IMG/VR virus record: IMGVR_UViG_3300001041_000932
Span: 1-32,697 of that record
Source: a virus
Length of the DNA stretch: 32,697 nucleotides
Reading direction: 5' to 3' (one strand)
Shown: positions 20,858-27,663 of the stretch, piece after piece
How the letters are laid out: every line of letters begins with the position of its first letter
Position numbering within the stretch: position 1 is the stretch's first letter
Program-made: the position numbers and the translations under genes
The notes under the pieces: generated by a model
Database searches by the model: none
Told to the model about the DNA's origin: nothing
What the model saw: only the letters and a program-made list of their open reading frames with translations

Positions 20858-21898
20858 TTAAATCAAATCTACTGCTTTTTTTAATTCCTCAATATCTTTA
20901 TGGGTGTAAACCTTGTCGGTGATATCATTACTGGCGTGTCCCATAATTCTTTTAATACTCACCTTATTCGCGCCGGCATTATCCATTAGAGTGGCGAAGG
21001 TGTGCCTACAATCATGCGGACGATGATCTGGCATTTCCAATTGCTCCATAATAATCTTCCATTTCTCTTCGTAGTAATTCCAATACTTCATTTGTTTGTT
21101 TTCGTGATTTACGATTAAAAACTCGTGCCCCTTATCCTTCCTCTCAGCTATATATGGGAGGATTTTTTTATTAATAGGTATGATTCGATTTTTCCCTGCT
21201 GCTGTTTTGAGGCCGCCTTTCATGGTCCTATTCTCAATGTCGATATCTGCTGTTTTTATCAAAAGTAATTCGCCAACACGTAGACCGGTATAAATCATAA
21301 TCAAAGTGGTGTCTATAAAATCCATCCTATCAACGTTATTAGTTAATAACGCAATCTCATCTTGTGTAAATGGCCTCCGGGTGCTTTCTGATTCGTTCTC
21401 TCCTATCTCGACAAATTTCGAATAGTCCTTATCTACAATATCATTTTCAAGTGCGTACTTGAAAAGCTGATTAAATAAAACTTTGATCTTTTTTAAAGTC
21501 CCGTGACCTTTCTCGCATTGGTCAATTACGCTTTGCATGTGTGGTTTTTTGATCTCGGTGAATTTCGTATCATATAGGTCTGTAGAGTGATTATAGGCGG
21601 CATTATATCCATTTATGGTTGATTTTGAGTTTGTTTTCTTGAATTTTTCCTCCGACCATTTTCCGTAAAGCTCAGAGAAGGTAATTGCTTGATCTATAGA
21701 ATATGGATTTTTATGGTATTCAGCTAAAGCAAGAAGGGCTTCTTGGCGCGTTTTAAAGTATCCGATAGGCTTGTAAAGCTGTTTAAGCTTACCTTTATCT
21801 TCGTCAAGTTCCCACCCTGTAGTGACCCTTGCGCGGAATGGTCGTCTTCGTTTTCCTGATAACTTACTAATATTTCCGAAGCCATTGGGGTTTCTCAC
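20858..21898 (-). CDS. Phage/ICE tyrosine integrase
   Basis: The 346-residue integrase has an arm-binding N-terminal domain (about 1-65: RRRPFRARVTTGW ... YFKTRQEALLALAEY), a core-binding domain (about 70-160) and a catalytic domain with Arg207 (TGLRVGE), Lys231, His295 and Arg298 (HDCRHTFA), His321 (IMGHAS) and nucleophile Tyr331 (KVYTHK). It is complete and differs from the Xer-like recombinase at 537, having the arm domain typical of temperate phages and ICEs. It follows the CI-like gene by 6 nt and is probably co-transcribed with it. Repeats beside its 3' end may be its arm sites. Confidence 0.93.
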   Translation of the reverse strand: MRNPNGFGNISKLSGKRRRPFRARVTTGWELDEDKGKLKQLYKPIGYFKTRQEALLALAEYHKNPYSIDQAITFSELYGKWSEEKFKKTNSKSTINGYNAAYNHSTDLYDTKFTEIKKPHMQSVIDQCEKGHGTLKKIKVLFNQLFKYALENDIVDKDYSKFVEIGENESESTRRPFTQDEIALLTNNVDRMDFIDTTLIMIYTGLRVGELLLIKTADIDIENRTMKGGLKTAAGKNRIIPINKKILPYIAERKDKGHEFLIVNHENKQMKYWNYYEEKWKIIMEQLEMPDHRPHDCRHTFATLMDNAGANKVSIKRIMGHASNDITDKVYTHKDIEELKKAVDLI

Positions 21899-21904
21899 CG
21901 TCTA

Positions 21905-22249
21905 TCACCCTTCTGTCATTACCTCGAGTCTACCAATAATTTTTAATTGATCTTCGTCTGGCAACTTTCTAAATAATGAAACAGCATACTGCTCTCCTTC
22001 AGATAGCCCATTGATTGGGCTATCTCTTTTTTCGCCCCTATACATTTCATCAAGAGTAATTCCTAGTAAGTCGCAAATCTCCATTAGTACTGCAGCGTCA
22101 ATGGAATTTGTCCCATTCTCCCACGAAGAAATTGTATTGTGCTTAATTCCTAACTCTGCAGCCAACTGTCGCTGCGTAAGACCTTTTAAATCACGATAAT
22201 ACTTAAGATTTCTGGCAATGTTCTCCTTGATTTCCTTGATATCATCCAC
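21905..22249 (-). CDS. CI-like XRE repressor
   Basis: The 114-residue repressor has an N-terminal HTH (LKGLTQRQLAAELGIKHNTISSWENG, in part) and a short C-terminal oligomerisation-type region with EGEQYAVSLFRKLPDEDQLKII. It lacks a peptidase domain, so it is not inactivated by RecA-type self-cleavage. Transcribed divergently from the Cro-like gene at 22417 across three matching operators, it is very likely the lysogeny repressor. GGAGGTATAGCGGTG precedes the start. Confidence 0.85.
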   Translation of the reverse strand: MDDIKEIKENIARNLKYYRDLKGLTQRQLAAELGIKHNTISSWENGTNSIDAAVLMEICDLLGITLDEMYRGEKRDSPINGLSEGEQYAVSLFRKLPDEDQLKIIGRLEVMTEG

Positions 22250-22283
22250 CGCTATACCTCCTTTGCTCTGAATTTAATAACTC

Positions 22284-22313
22284 ATTATACTTCATAGCTT
22301 TACTTATATTCAA
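22284..22313 (-). promoter_or_regulatory. Probable promoter of CI-like gene
   Basis: On the minus strand TTGAAT (22308-22313), an 18-bp spacer and TATAAT (22284-22289) form a fair promoter. Operator O3 starts 8 bp upstream of its -35 box, where a bound repressor could activate or repress. Confidence 0.55.
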
Positions 22314-22320
22314 TACAAAT

Positions 22321-22398
22321 ATTCACGTAATATGAATATGTATGTTGACAGTTCATAAATTATGAACTAGTATAGTAATAAATTCATAATTCATGAAC
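22321..22398. promoter_or_regulatory. Three 17-bp operators of the CI/Cro switch
   Basis: O3 ATTCACGTAATATGAAT (22321-22337), O1 GTTCATAAATTATGAAC (22351-22367) and O2 ATTCATAATTCATGAAC (22382-22398) share TTCA...ATGAA arms. Centres are 30 and 31 bp apart, close to three helical turns, so dimers would bind on one DNA face and could cooperate. O1 is a perfect palindrome about its central A and probably the strongest. Confidence 0.82.
22345..22373 (+). promoter_or_regulatory. Rightward lytic promoter (PR-like)
   Basis: TTGACA (22345-22350) is a consensus -35 box; with a 17-bp spacer the -10 is TAGTAT (22368-22373). The spacer is exactly operator O1, so repressor binding and polymerase binding exclude each other. 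It drives the Cro-like gene and probably the right-arm genes. Confidence 0.75.
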
Positions 22399-22416
22399 AA
22401 GGGAGGTTGATTAACT

Positions 22417-22635
22417 GTGGCAGATAGAACGATAGGCACTAGCATAAAGCAATACATGGCGAATAAGGGGATAAGCCAAGCTTTCATTTCGTCCAAAACA
22501 AAAATTCCTACAAATATCCTTAACCCTATCTTGAATGGAAAAAGAAATCTGCTTGCAGAAGAATACTTTATTATCTGCGAGGCTTTGGACGTACCCCTGC
22601 AAACATTCAAGGAATCAGAAAATCAAGCAAGTTAG
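22417..22635 (+). CDS. Cro-like XRE regulator
   Basis: Starting at GTG behind AGGGAGG, the 72-residue protein has SIKQYMANKGISQAFISSKT, IPTNILNPILNGKR and EEYFIICEALDVPLQTF, a single HTH domain. Its place as the first gene after the operator-embedded rightward promoter makes it the likely Cro counterpart to the leftward CI-like repressor. Confidence 0.83.
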   Translation: MADRTIGTSIKQYMANKGISQAFISSKTKIPTNILNPILNGKRNLLAEEYFIICEALDVPLQTFKESENQAS

Positions 22636-22645
22636 GTTGGTGTGT

Positions 22646-22852
22646 ATGATGGGGACAAAAAGTCTCTCAGTTCATGAAGCGGCCGAGATTATGGGGAAGT
22701 CAGATCAATTCGTAAGAATTGGACTGCAGAGAGAAATCCTACCATTCGGATCTGCAGTTAAGTTAAGCACCAGGTGGACTTACTACATTTCTCCAACTAG
22801 GTTTTATGAATACGTGGGCAGGGATGATGTCCGTTGTGAAAAAGTTGGTTAA
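22646..22852 (+). CDS. Excisionase/HTH_17-like small protein
   Basis: The start is one of two adjacent ATGs at 22646 and 22649. The 68-residue product has a MerR/Xis-like winged helix: LSVHEAAEIMGKSDQFVRIGLQ then LPFGSAVK and WTYYISPTRFYEYVG. Such proteins bind DNA and either help integrase excise the element or regulate early genes. It lies directly after the Cro-like gene in the same transcript. Confidence 0.72.
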   Translation: MMGTKSLSVHEAAEIMGKSDQFVRIGLQREILPFGSAVKLSTRWTYYISPTRFYEYVGRDDVRCEKVG

Positions 22853-22883
22853 CGAGACACCCAACACCCAGAAAATGGCGGCG

Positions 22884-22917
22884 AGCCTAAAGATGTGGTA
22901 GGAGGCTAAAAACCACA
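22884..22917 (+). promoter_or_regulatory. Possible compact RNA pseudoknot
   Basis: AGCCT (22884-22888) can pair with AGGCT (22903-22907), while TGTGGT (22894-22899), lying between them, can pair with ACCACA (22912-22917). The interleaved order gives an H-type pseudoknot with loops of 5, 3 and 4 nt. It lies in the 186-nt gap upstream of the 23039 gene. No known riboswitch is recognised. Confidence 0.35.
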
Positions 22918-23038
22918 CCCAAGACAATGGGTCCATATTTCTAACCTCGGATTCAAGTCTTTGCGTTGACTACAGGACACAACTTACTCTTCGCCACTTC
23001 CCTTATTAAAAGTATCTCACAAAAGGAAGGTGCAATAA

Positions 23039-23518
23039 ATGTCAAGAATCGCAACTAAATGCGCAGGTAATGCGTTCCATATTGCTCGAATAAGCGCGAT
23101 TACGAGCAATGAAATGTTTAGCAGTCGCGAAGGCGTAGCGGAGATCACCGGTATAGAGCGAACACGACTTGGCCGAATTGAGGCCGGAACCTTGACTCCA
23201 TATCCAGAAGAAGTGTTGTTACTGGCTCACGTTTATAATGCTCCAGAGCTTTCGAATCATTATTGCTCCAAGGAGTGTCCTCTTGGAAAGCAAACAATAC
23301 GTCCGGTTGAAACTGGTGATTTGGACCGCTTGACCTTAAAAGCATTATCGGCTTTACAGGATATAGTTCCGATCAAAGATATGCTTATCAACGTTGCTGC
23401 TGACGGAGTGATAAGCGATGCAGAAAGACCAAAGTTCAAACAAATTTTAGATGCCTTATACATGATTGCGGATAATGCTGAATCATTAAGGTTGTGGGCT
23501 GAGAAGAATCTGAAATAG
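23039..23518 (+). CDS. XRE-family protein with C-terminal helical domain
   Basis: The 159-residue protein has an N-terminal HTH-like region (about 10-70: FHIARISAITSNEMFSSREGVAEITG ... RTRLGRIEAG, in part), a Cys-containing linker (HYCSKECPLGK) and a C-terminal helical domain (90-159) resembling phage regulators of this plan. AAGGAAGG precedes the ATG. As the first gene after the long leader it may be an early regulator. Confidence 0.75.
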   Translation: MSRIATKCAGNAFHIARISAITSNEMFSSREGVAEITGIERTRLGRIEAGTLTPYPEEVLLLAHVYNAPELSNHYCSKECPLGKQTIRPVETGDLDRLTLKALSALQDIVPIKDMLINVAADGVISDAERPKFKQILDALYMIADNAESLRLWAEKNLK

Positions 23519-23532
23519 ACGGGCGTCCGCAC

Positions 23533-23555
23533 CGAAACTTAACTCGGTCACGAAA
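23533..23555 (+). repeat. Leader repeat type 1, copy 1
   Basis: A 23-nt block beginning CGAAACTT and ending CACGAAA matches 24200-24222 at 20 of 23 positions. Here ACCGA and TCGGT around it can form a short stem. It ends next to the ribosome binding site of the 23571 gene. Confidence 0.55.
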
Positions 23556-23570
23556 AAGGAGGGAATGTAA

Positions 23571-23765
23571 ATGGCAAGCCTTGCAGCTAATATACGTATT
23601 TGTGATTTGGATCAATTCAAGTCCTTGCTTCATCATTTCAGTAATCTAGTAAAGCACATCGAAAAAGGAGATTACAAAGATAGTTCCGGTAATGACTTGA
23701 AAAAATGTGATGCTTATTTGGAACTCGAATCATCACTCGCGAAAAAAGCTGCTCACGAAGTGTAA
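23571..23765 (+). CDS. Small hypothetical protein
   Basis: The 64-residue, mostly helical, charged protein starts MASLAANIRICDLDQF behind AAGGAGG. Nothing in it is diagnostic. Its 3' end carries a hairpin that on the other strand is the terminator of the opposing 23789 gene. Leader repeat type 1 precedes it. Confidence 0.6.
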   Translation: MASLAANIRICDLDQFKSLLHHFSNLVKHIEKGDYKDSSGNDLKKCDAYLELESSLAKKAAHEV

Positions 23766-23778
23766 GTTCGCAAGCAGC
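23742..23778 (-). terminator. Terminator of opposing gene
   Basis: GCTGCT (23748-23753) pairs with AGCAGC (23773-23778), with an inner CGAA/TTCG stem, and is followed on the minus strand by six T. It serves the leftward gene at 23789 and lies within the 3' end of the rightward 23571 gene. Confidence 0.7.
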
Positions 23779-23788
23779 CAAGGAGTTT

Positions 23789-24112
23789 CTAGAATTCAAT
23801 TTTCCGTTCGAAGTATTTAATTTCCGCTGTCTTTTGCATATCTTCCCATTTGTCGAAACTAGTAGTCCTTAAAATGTGTTCGTCGAATTCATCATCCGGA
23901 ATAGCTGCGAAGTCCTCTACGGAATTCACCTTAAATCCTCCGGATTCCAGAAGCTCTTTGAATGATTTGAATTCAGTGTACTCACTCATGAAATCTGGAT
24001 TAAACAATTCTTCAAACGAAACCTCCCTTTCTTCGGATAGTTCTTTGGCTGCTGATTCCATTCGCCTTAGTTCCTTTTCGAGTTTATCAAAGCCCTCGAA
24101 TTTCATCCCCAT
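23789..24112 (-). CDS. Acidic phage-associated protein, counter-oriented
   Basis: The ATG at 24110-24112 follows GGGAGGTGAG; an open frame upstream has no site. The 107-residue product starts MGMKFEGFDKLEKELRRMES, then an acidic stretch with FEELFNPDFMSEYTEFKSFKELLESGG (in part) and DDEFDEHI. I know this pattern from unnamed Bacillota phage proteins but not its function. It runs against the right arm and has its own terminator, so it may be expressed in the lysogen. Confidence 0.7.
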   Translation of the reverse strand: MGMKFEGFDKLEKELRRMESAAKELSEEREVSFEELFNPDFMSEYTEFKSFKELLESGGFKVNSVEDFAAIPDDEFDEHILRTTSFDKWEDMQKTAEIKYFERKIEF

Positions 24113-24199
24113 ATTCTCACCTCCCTTTATTAATTTACCATTTCGATAAAAGGAAAAGAATTCCTGTAAATAATGGAAGTGAGCCAAGAACATTCGTAT

Positions 24200-24222
24200 C
24201 GAAACTTGGCTCGGGCACGAAA
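24200..24222 (+). repeat. Leader repeat type 1, copy 2
   Basis: Second copy of the block at 23533-23555. Here GAGCCAAG (24181-24188) and CTTGGCTC (24205-24212) form an 8-bp hairpin overlapping it. It lies just upstream of the zinc-ribbon gene's proposed start. Confidence 0.55.
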
Positions 24223-24235
24223 TCAAGAAAGCGAG

Positions 24236-24427
24236 GTGAACAAACTGGAAAAGCAAACAGAAAAGGCCACTCCAAACGGCAATTCGGAGCAGCCAAAAAG
24301 ATTATGGTGTGCATGCGGATCGGAATTAATTAAAACTTGTCCTGAGTGCAATGGCCGTTTTTCAAGAGAGGCAAATTACTGCGGCCGTTGTGGAGCTAAG
24401 CTGATAGACGCTATTCAACGTTCTTAA
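24236..24427 (+). CDS. Small zinc-ribbon protein
   Basis: The 63-residue product has WCACGSEL, CPECNGRF and YCGRCGAKL, four Cys pairs or near-pairs fit for one or two zinc ribbons. The frame could begin at ATG 24173, but that stretch contains the hairpin leader repeat shared with 23533, so the GTG at 24236 is preferred although it directly abuts GCGAG. Its 3' end overlaps the opposing zinc-ribbon gene by 17 nt. Likely a nucleic-acid or protein binding adaptor. Confidence 0.65.
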   Translation: MNKLEKQTEKATPNGNSEQPKRLWCACGSELIKTCPECNGRFSREANYCGRCGAKLIDAIQRS

Positions 24428-24614
24428 TCTTCGTCCCACAACTCGGGCAATGTATTTCAGTTTTATTCGGAAAATCCTTAGTGCATTTCGGACATTTAAC
24501 TATCATCGGTTCCCCACAACGTGTGCAGAAATCTTCGGGACCAGGAATTAATTTATAAGTAGTTTTGTAATTACACTTTGGGTTACTGCAGAATTCAGCA
24601 AATCCAACAATCAT
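24411..24614 (-). CDS. Small double zinc-ribbon protein, counter-oriented
   Basis: The ATG at 24612-24614 follows GGAGGTAGGTGAT. The 67-residue product carries FCSNPKC, FCTRCGEP, KCPKCTKD and HCPSCGTK, enough cysteines for two zinc sites. It converges on and overlaps the end of the other zinc-ribbon gene (24411-24427). Function unknown; the cysteine pattern is typical of double-zinc-ribbon proteins. Confidence 0.7.
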   Translation of the reverse strand: MIVGFAEFCSNPKCNYKTTYKLIPGPEDFCTRCGEPMIVKCPKCTKDFPNKTEIHCPSCGTKIKNVE

Positions 24615-24700
24615 ATCACCTACCTCCTTTCTTTGGCTGATAACCTTAGCAATTACCAATTCAACGGATGGGAGGAAGTTCCTGCAAGGAGAGGATTTCT

Positions 24701-25354
24701 ATGACCAACCCAACATTAGTTAAATCGGAAACCTTCGGAACTATTCAATGCGACTTTTGGCAAGATGGAAATCAAAACATCTTAATGACAAGAGAGCAGA
24801 TCGGGAGGGCATTGGAATATAAAGACCCACAAAAAGCTATTGATAATTTGCACTCAAAGCATCGCGAGAGATTGGACAAACTTTCAGTTACCCTCAAACT
24901 GAGGGGTACTGACGGGAAGGAATACGACACCTGCGTTTATTTCGCAAAAGGAGTTTACGAGATTTGTCGATGGAGTCGCCAACCAAAGGCTGATAGTTTT
25001 ATGGATTGGGTATGGGATGTAGTTGAAGTGCTCCGCAAATCTCCTAACATCGAAGGATTTCAAATCTTCCGAACTCTCGACAAAGACCACCAACGCGAAA
25101 CTATGGATCGCCTAAAATCCAACCTAGCACAACCCGTTCAGGTGGATTTCATTAAAGCCAACACAATCGCCAACAAGGCTGTATCTTCCCTGCACGGCTA
25201 TCCCAAGATGGTCAAAAAAAGCGAAATGACACCGGATATGCTCGTGCAACGTCAGGAAATCCTCGAAGAGATCGTAAGTCTAATGGCAGTCAAGGAAAAG
25301 TTTAATCTGGATCTGCAGGTTAGTAAAACGGTTTATGGCAAGTACTTGAATTAG
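24701..25354 (+). CDS. BRO-N domain antirepressor-like protein
   Basis: The ATG at 24701 lies behind AAGGAGAGG (MTNPTLVKSETFG); the frame opens 11 codons earlier without a site. The 217-residue protein has a BRO-N domain (about 10-105: FWQDGNQNILMTREQIGRAL, YKDPQKAIDNLH, CVYFAKGVYEICRWS), a DNA-binding fold of phage antirepressors, and a helical C-terminal region (about 120-215). Antirepressors of this type inactivate CI-like repressors on induction. Confidence 0.85.
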   Translation: MTNPTLVKSETFGTIQCDFWQDGNQNILMTREQIGRALEYKDPQKAIDNLHSKHRERLDKLSVTLKLRGTDGKEYDTCVYFAKGVYEICRWSRQPKADSFMDWVWDVVEVLRKSPNIEGFQIFRTLDKDHQRETMDRLKSNLAQPVQVDFIKANTIANKAVSSLHGYPKMVKKSEMTPDMLVQRQEILEEIVSLMAVKEKFNLDLQVSKTVYGKYLN

Positions 25355-25357
25355 CAT

Positions 25358-25372
25358 TGTGAAAACATTGGT
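25358..25372 (+). repeat. Leader repeat type 2, copy 1
   Basis: TGTGAAAACATTGGT occurs here and again at 25922-25936. In both places a GGAGGGA ribosome binding site follows within 10 nt and a small gene starts just after. Confidence 0.6.
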
Positions 25373-25394
25373 CATTGGAGGGAGGTGAAAAGGG

Positions 25395-25685
25395 ATGAAC
25401 TATAAAGTTGTCATTGAAGAGCAAATCGTTGAATTACAAGACAGACAAAAACAGCCAACAACACCGGATCAATCTTGTCTGATAGCCAGAACGATCATTG
25501 AGTTAGTAGAAATGGCAAAATGTCTTCCGGAAGAAAAAGAAATAGCCGAACCGAAAGTGCAAGTTTCAGAACGGCAAATAGTAGTCAACTTATTAGCCAA
25601 TGTATCGAGCGATGTATCAGCGGAAGATATTGCTAAGGAAATCGTTAAGGGTCTTGAGTTCGCTTCAGCTTCTCATAATCTCTAA
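25395..25685 (+). CDS. Hypothetical protein
   Basis: The 96-residue product has a helical first half (EEQIVELQDRQKQPTT ... ARTIIELVEMAKCL) and an acidic/hydrophobic second half (RQIVVNLLANVSSDVSAEDI). The ATG has a GGAGGTGAAAAGGG leader. Its end overlaps a putative opposing gene at 25645. No family recognised. Confidence 0.6.
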   Translation: MNYKVVIEEQIVELQDRQKQPTTPDQSCLIARTIIELVEMAKCLPEEKEIAEPKVQVSERQIVVNLLANVSSDVSAEDIAKEIVKGLEFASASHNL

Positions 25686-25824
25686 GGATTGAGGCACAGA
25701 CTTGCGCGGCAGTCTTGGCGGTTCTTGCATTCAGTGCAACAAAAGCGTTATTGTCTGGATTCGGGTTTTTCTCATTATATCTTTCTAGAAAATCATTGAG
25801 TAATTTATCGAAGTCAATTTCCAA
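25645..25824 (-). CDS. Possible small counter-oriented gene
   Basis: A TTG at 25822-25824, 9 nt after GAGGTG, would give a 59-residue acidic, helical protein with a DFDKLLNDFLERYNEKNP N-terminus and a VALNARTAKTAAQVCASILRD tail. It fills a gap otherwise without a gene and looks protein-like, but it overlaps 25395-25685 and has no clear promoter. Confidence 0.45.
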   Translation of the reverse strand: MEIDFDKLLNDFLERYNEKNPNPDNNAFVALNARTAKTAAQVCASILRDYEKLKRTQDP

Positions 25825-25921
25825 ATTATTAATCACCTCGTTTCGTATCGACATGGATAGTCCGAACAGCTTACCATTTCGACACTAGAGAGGAAAAGCA
25901 TGTATCAAGATGGAGTAATGC

Positions 25922-25936
25922 TGTGAAAACATTGGT
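25922..25936 (+). repeat. Leader repeat type 2, copy 2
   Basis: Exact 15-nt copy of 25358-25372, followed by GGAGGGATGTGAA in place of GGAGGGAGGTGAA, just before the 25948 gene. Confidence 0.6.
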
Positions 25937-25947
25937 GATGGAGGGAT

Positions 25948-26283
25948 GTGAACAAAACGGAAGCAAAAACCATCCAGCAGGATATAGAGAATGGAACGCT
26001 ACCCATTGAGGCTGTCTGTGAAATGCTGGCAAATTCACTAGATGCTAATGCCTTATTTATATCACTGTTTCAACGCGAACAAGACACAGTTCTTAGTAAT
26101 GGGGCAATGATCTTAGATGAATTTATAGCCACAAGTAAAGGCATGTTGACTGGTAGCCTATTAATGGAACGACTTCTGAATAAATATGTAAGCCGCGAAC
26201 AGGAACGGGCAGATACCCTTGCATTGGCCCTAGATGTATTAAAAGGGGCAAAAAATACCGAGAAATCACTCAGCAGTTTATAA
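25948..26283 (+). CDS. Hypothetical helical protein
   Basis: The 111-residue product is predicted all-helical (AKTIQQDIENGTLPIEAVCEM ... LLNKYVSREQERADTLALAL). The only ordinary start is a GTG three nt after GGAGG, unusually close. No motif recognised. Leader repeat type 2 lies upstream. Confidence 0.6.
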   Translation: MNKTEAKTIQQDIENGTLPIEAVCEMLANSLDANALFISLFQREQDTVLSNGAMILDEFIATSKGMLTGSLLMERLLNKYVSREQERADTLALALDVLKGAKNTEKSLSSL

Positions 26284-26287
26284 GGAG

Positions 26288-26707
26288 GTGAAAACCACGA
26301 AAGAGCAGATCACCAACAAAGACCAGGCGTTTGAAACACTATTAGAGATCAACAGATCACCACGAATTGGATGGATCACCAAAGGCAGCCGCGCAAAATC
26401 AAATGAGAACATCGAGATATCTCGAGAGCTCGCGAAGGAGCTGGCTAATAAAACCGTCTACTTTTACCAAACGCTTGAGTTGCTCCCGTGCGATCCGTTT
26501 TGCAACTGCAGCGAAATAGAGGCCCTGCTACTAAAAACGGTCCAAGAACTGCCTAATGGTGACACGGTAGATGAGCTTGAGCAAATCATGTTTAGATTTT
26601 GCCCTTCATGCGGGAAAAAGTTCGAACGAAAGCGAGGTGAAGGAAAGCATGGCAAAAGCATCCCTAACAGCGTGGATCAAGGGCCTAACGCTAACCCCGA
26701 CATTTGA
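26288..26707 (+). CDS. Cys-containing hypothetical protein
   Basis: The 139-residue product has CDPFCNC and, near the C-terminus, FCPSCGKKFERKR, probably one zinc site shared across a helical region (CNCSEIEALLLKTVQEL). The only canonical start, GTG at 26288, lies inside the AAGGAGGTGAAA sequence, so initiation there, or at a nearby unusual codon, is odd. It follows the previous stop by 4 nt and overlaps the next gene by 59 nt. Confidence 0.6.
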   Translation: MKTTKEQITNKDQAFETLLEINRSPRIGWITKGSRAKSNENIEISRELAKELANKTVYFYQTLELLPCDPFCNCSEIEALLLKTVQELPNGDTVDELEQIMFRFCPSCGKKFERKRGEGKHGKSIPNSVDQGPNANPDI

Positions 26708-26924
26708 AAACCTACCAGACCCTAAACCAACAACTCCCGGCGGATATCTAAAAACCTTGACCATGCCAAAATGTAAGTCCTGCAATTGGATTCTGCACTC
26801 TGGACACAAAAGCTTCTGCAATCATCCTAGATCGCCAGAGGCCACGAAGAGGAATAACGCGACCCGTATTCCTTCAATTAATACGAAGTTATCGCCAGAG
26901 TGGTGCCCGTTGAGGATTGTGTAG
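26649..26924 (+). CDS. Cys-rich hypothetical phage protein
   Basis: The ATG at 26649 follows GAGGTGAAGGAAAGC. The 91-residue product has CKSCNWILHSGHKSFCNHP and ends in SPEWCPLRIV. A CxxC...C...SPxWCPLR ending is common in small phage zinc proteins. It overlaps the previous gene by 59 nt in another frame; both look coding from their motifs. Confidence 0.65.
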   Translation: MAKASLTAWIKGLTLTPTFENLPDPKPTTPGGYLKTLTMPKCKSCNWILHSGHKSFCNHPRSPEATKRNNATRIPSINTKLSPEWCPLRIV

Positions 26925-26940
26925 GGGAAAGGAGGAAGCA

Positions 26941-27459
26941 ATGGAGTTATGCCCCAAATGTGGTTGCCTATCGTACTTCGACTCATACTTTCGAAAAATG
27001 ATGTGCAATACTTGCCAACATACATGGAAGGAGGAAGGGAAAGTGGAGAACTTCCAAATAGAAGTAAAGGTAACGGATCTCGAAACATTTAAGCGAATCG
27101 TAGCGGAGAACGAAATATTAAAACTGCAGCTCGAGAAACTCAAGGCAGCAAGCAAGGAAGCTGCTGAAATCCTTAGAGATATGGTTGACGTAGCGAATGC
27201 AACAGGGAGCGCTTATTTGTATCGAAGAGATACCGAAAACGTTTTAAGGGTTATAAAAGCGTTGGCAGTTGGAGATAACGAACCCCACCCCGACGGCCCA
27301 CCATCCTCGCCAGACGGTTCTGGAATTAGCCAAGGGATCAAGAACATACTCCATGACATGCGCAATATGCCAGATGGCTCAACTTACTCAATTGCGCTGG
27401 TGCGTGAAATGCTCCATAGCCTCTTGGATGAGGAAGGGAGCGAAGACGATGCTCCGTAA
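26941..27459 (+). CDS. Zinc-finger-headed coiled-coil protein
   Basis: The ATG at 26941 follows AAAGGAGG. The 172-residue product has an N-terminal zinc ribbon (LCPKCGCLSYF ... CNTCQHTW), a coiled coil (about 50-85: AENEILKLQLEKLKAASKEAAEILRD, in part) and a C-terminal acidic region with a Pro/Asp-rich linker (HPDGPPSSPDGSG). Likely a DNA-binding adaptor; no family known. Confidence 0.65.
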   Translation: MELCPKCGCLSYFDSYFRKMMCNTCQHTWKEEGKVENFQIEVKVTDLETFKRIVAENEILKLQLEKLKAASKEAAEILRDMVDVANATGSAYLYRRDTENVLRVIKALAVGDNEPHPDGPPSSPDGSGISQGIKNILHDMRNMPDGSTYSIALVREMLHSLLDEEGSEDDAP

Positions 27460-27637
27460 GATCCTAGAATCATTCGTCGGTCCATTATCAAGCTCTGAAT
27501 TCGCCACAGTCATGGACCTAGTCAGAACAGATGTGAAAGTTAACCGCGTCGCCTTTAAACGGAGGACAAGCACTAAGGAAGCGGTTGACATTGCGTTAGG
27601 TTGTTTCATGGCACTCCAGAGGGGACGGGTAGCTTAA
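27449..27637 (+). CDS. Small basic hypothetical protein
   Basis: The start is the ATG at 27449, overlapping the previous gene's end by 11 nt, with GGGAGCGAAG upstream. The 62-residue product (MLRKILESFVGPLSS ... RRTSTKEAVDIALGCFMAL) is helical and mildly basic. No family recognised. Confidence 0.6.
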   Translation: MLRKILESFVGPLSSSEFATVMDLVRTDVKVNRVAFKRRTSTKEAVDIALGCFMALQRGRVA

Positions 27638-27663
27638 GTATTCGAGAGGAGGTGAAAGAAATA

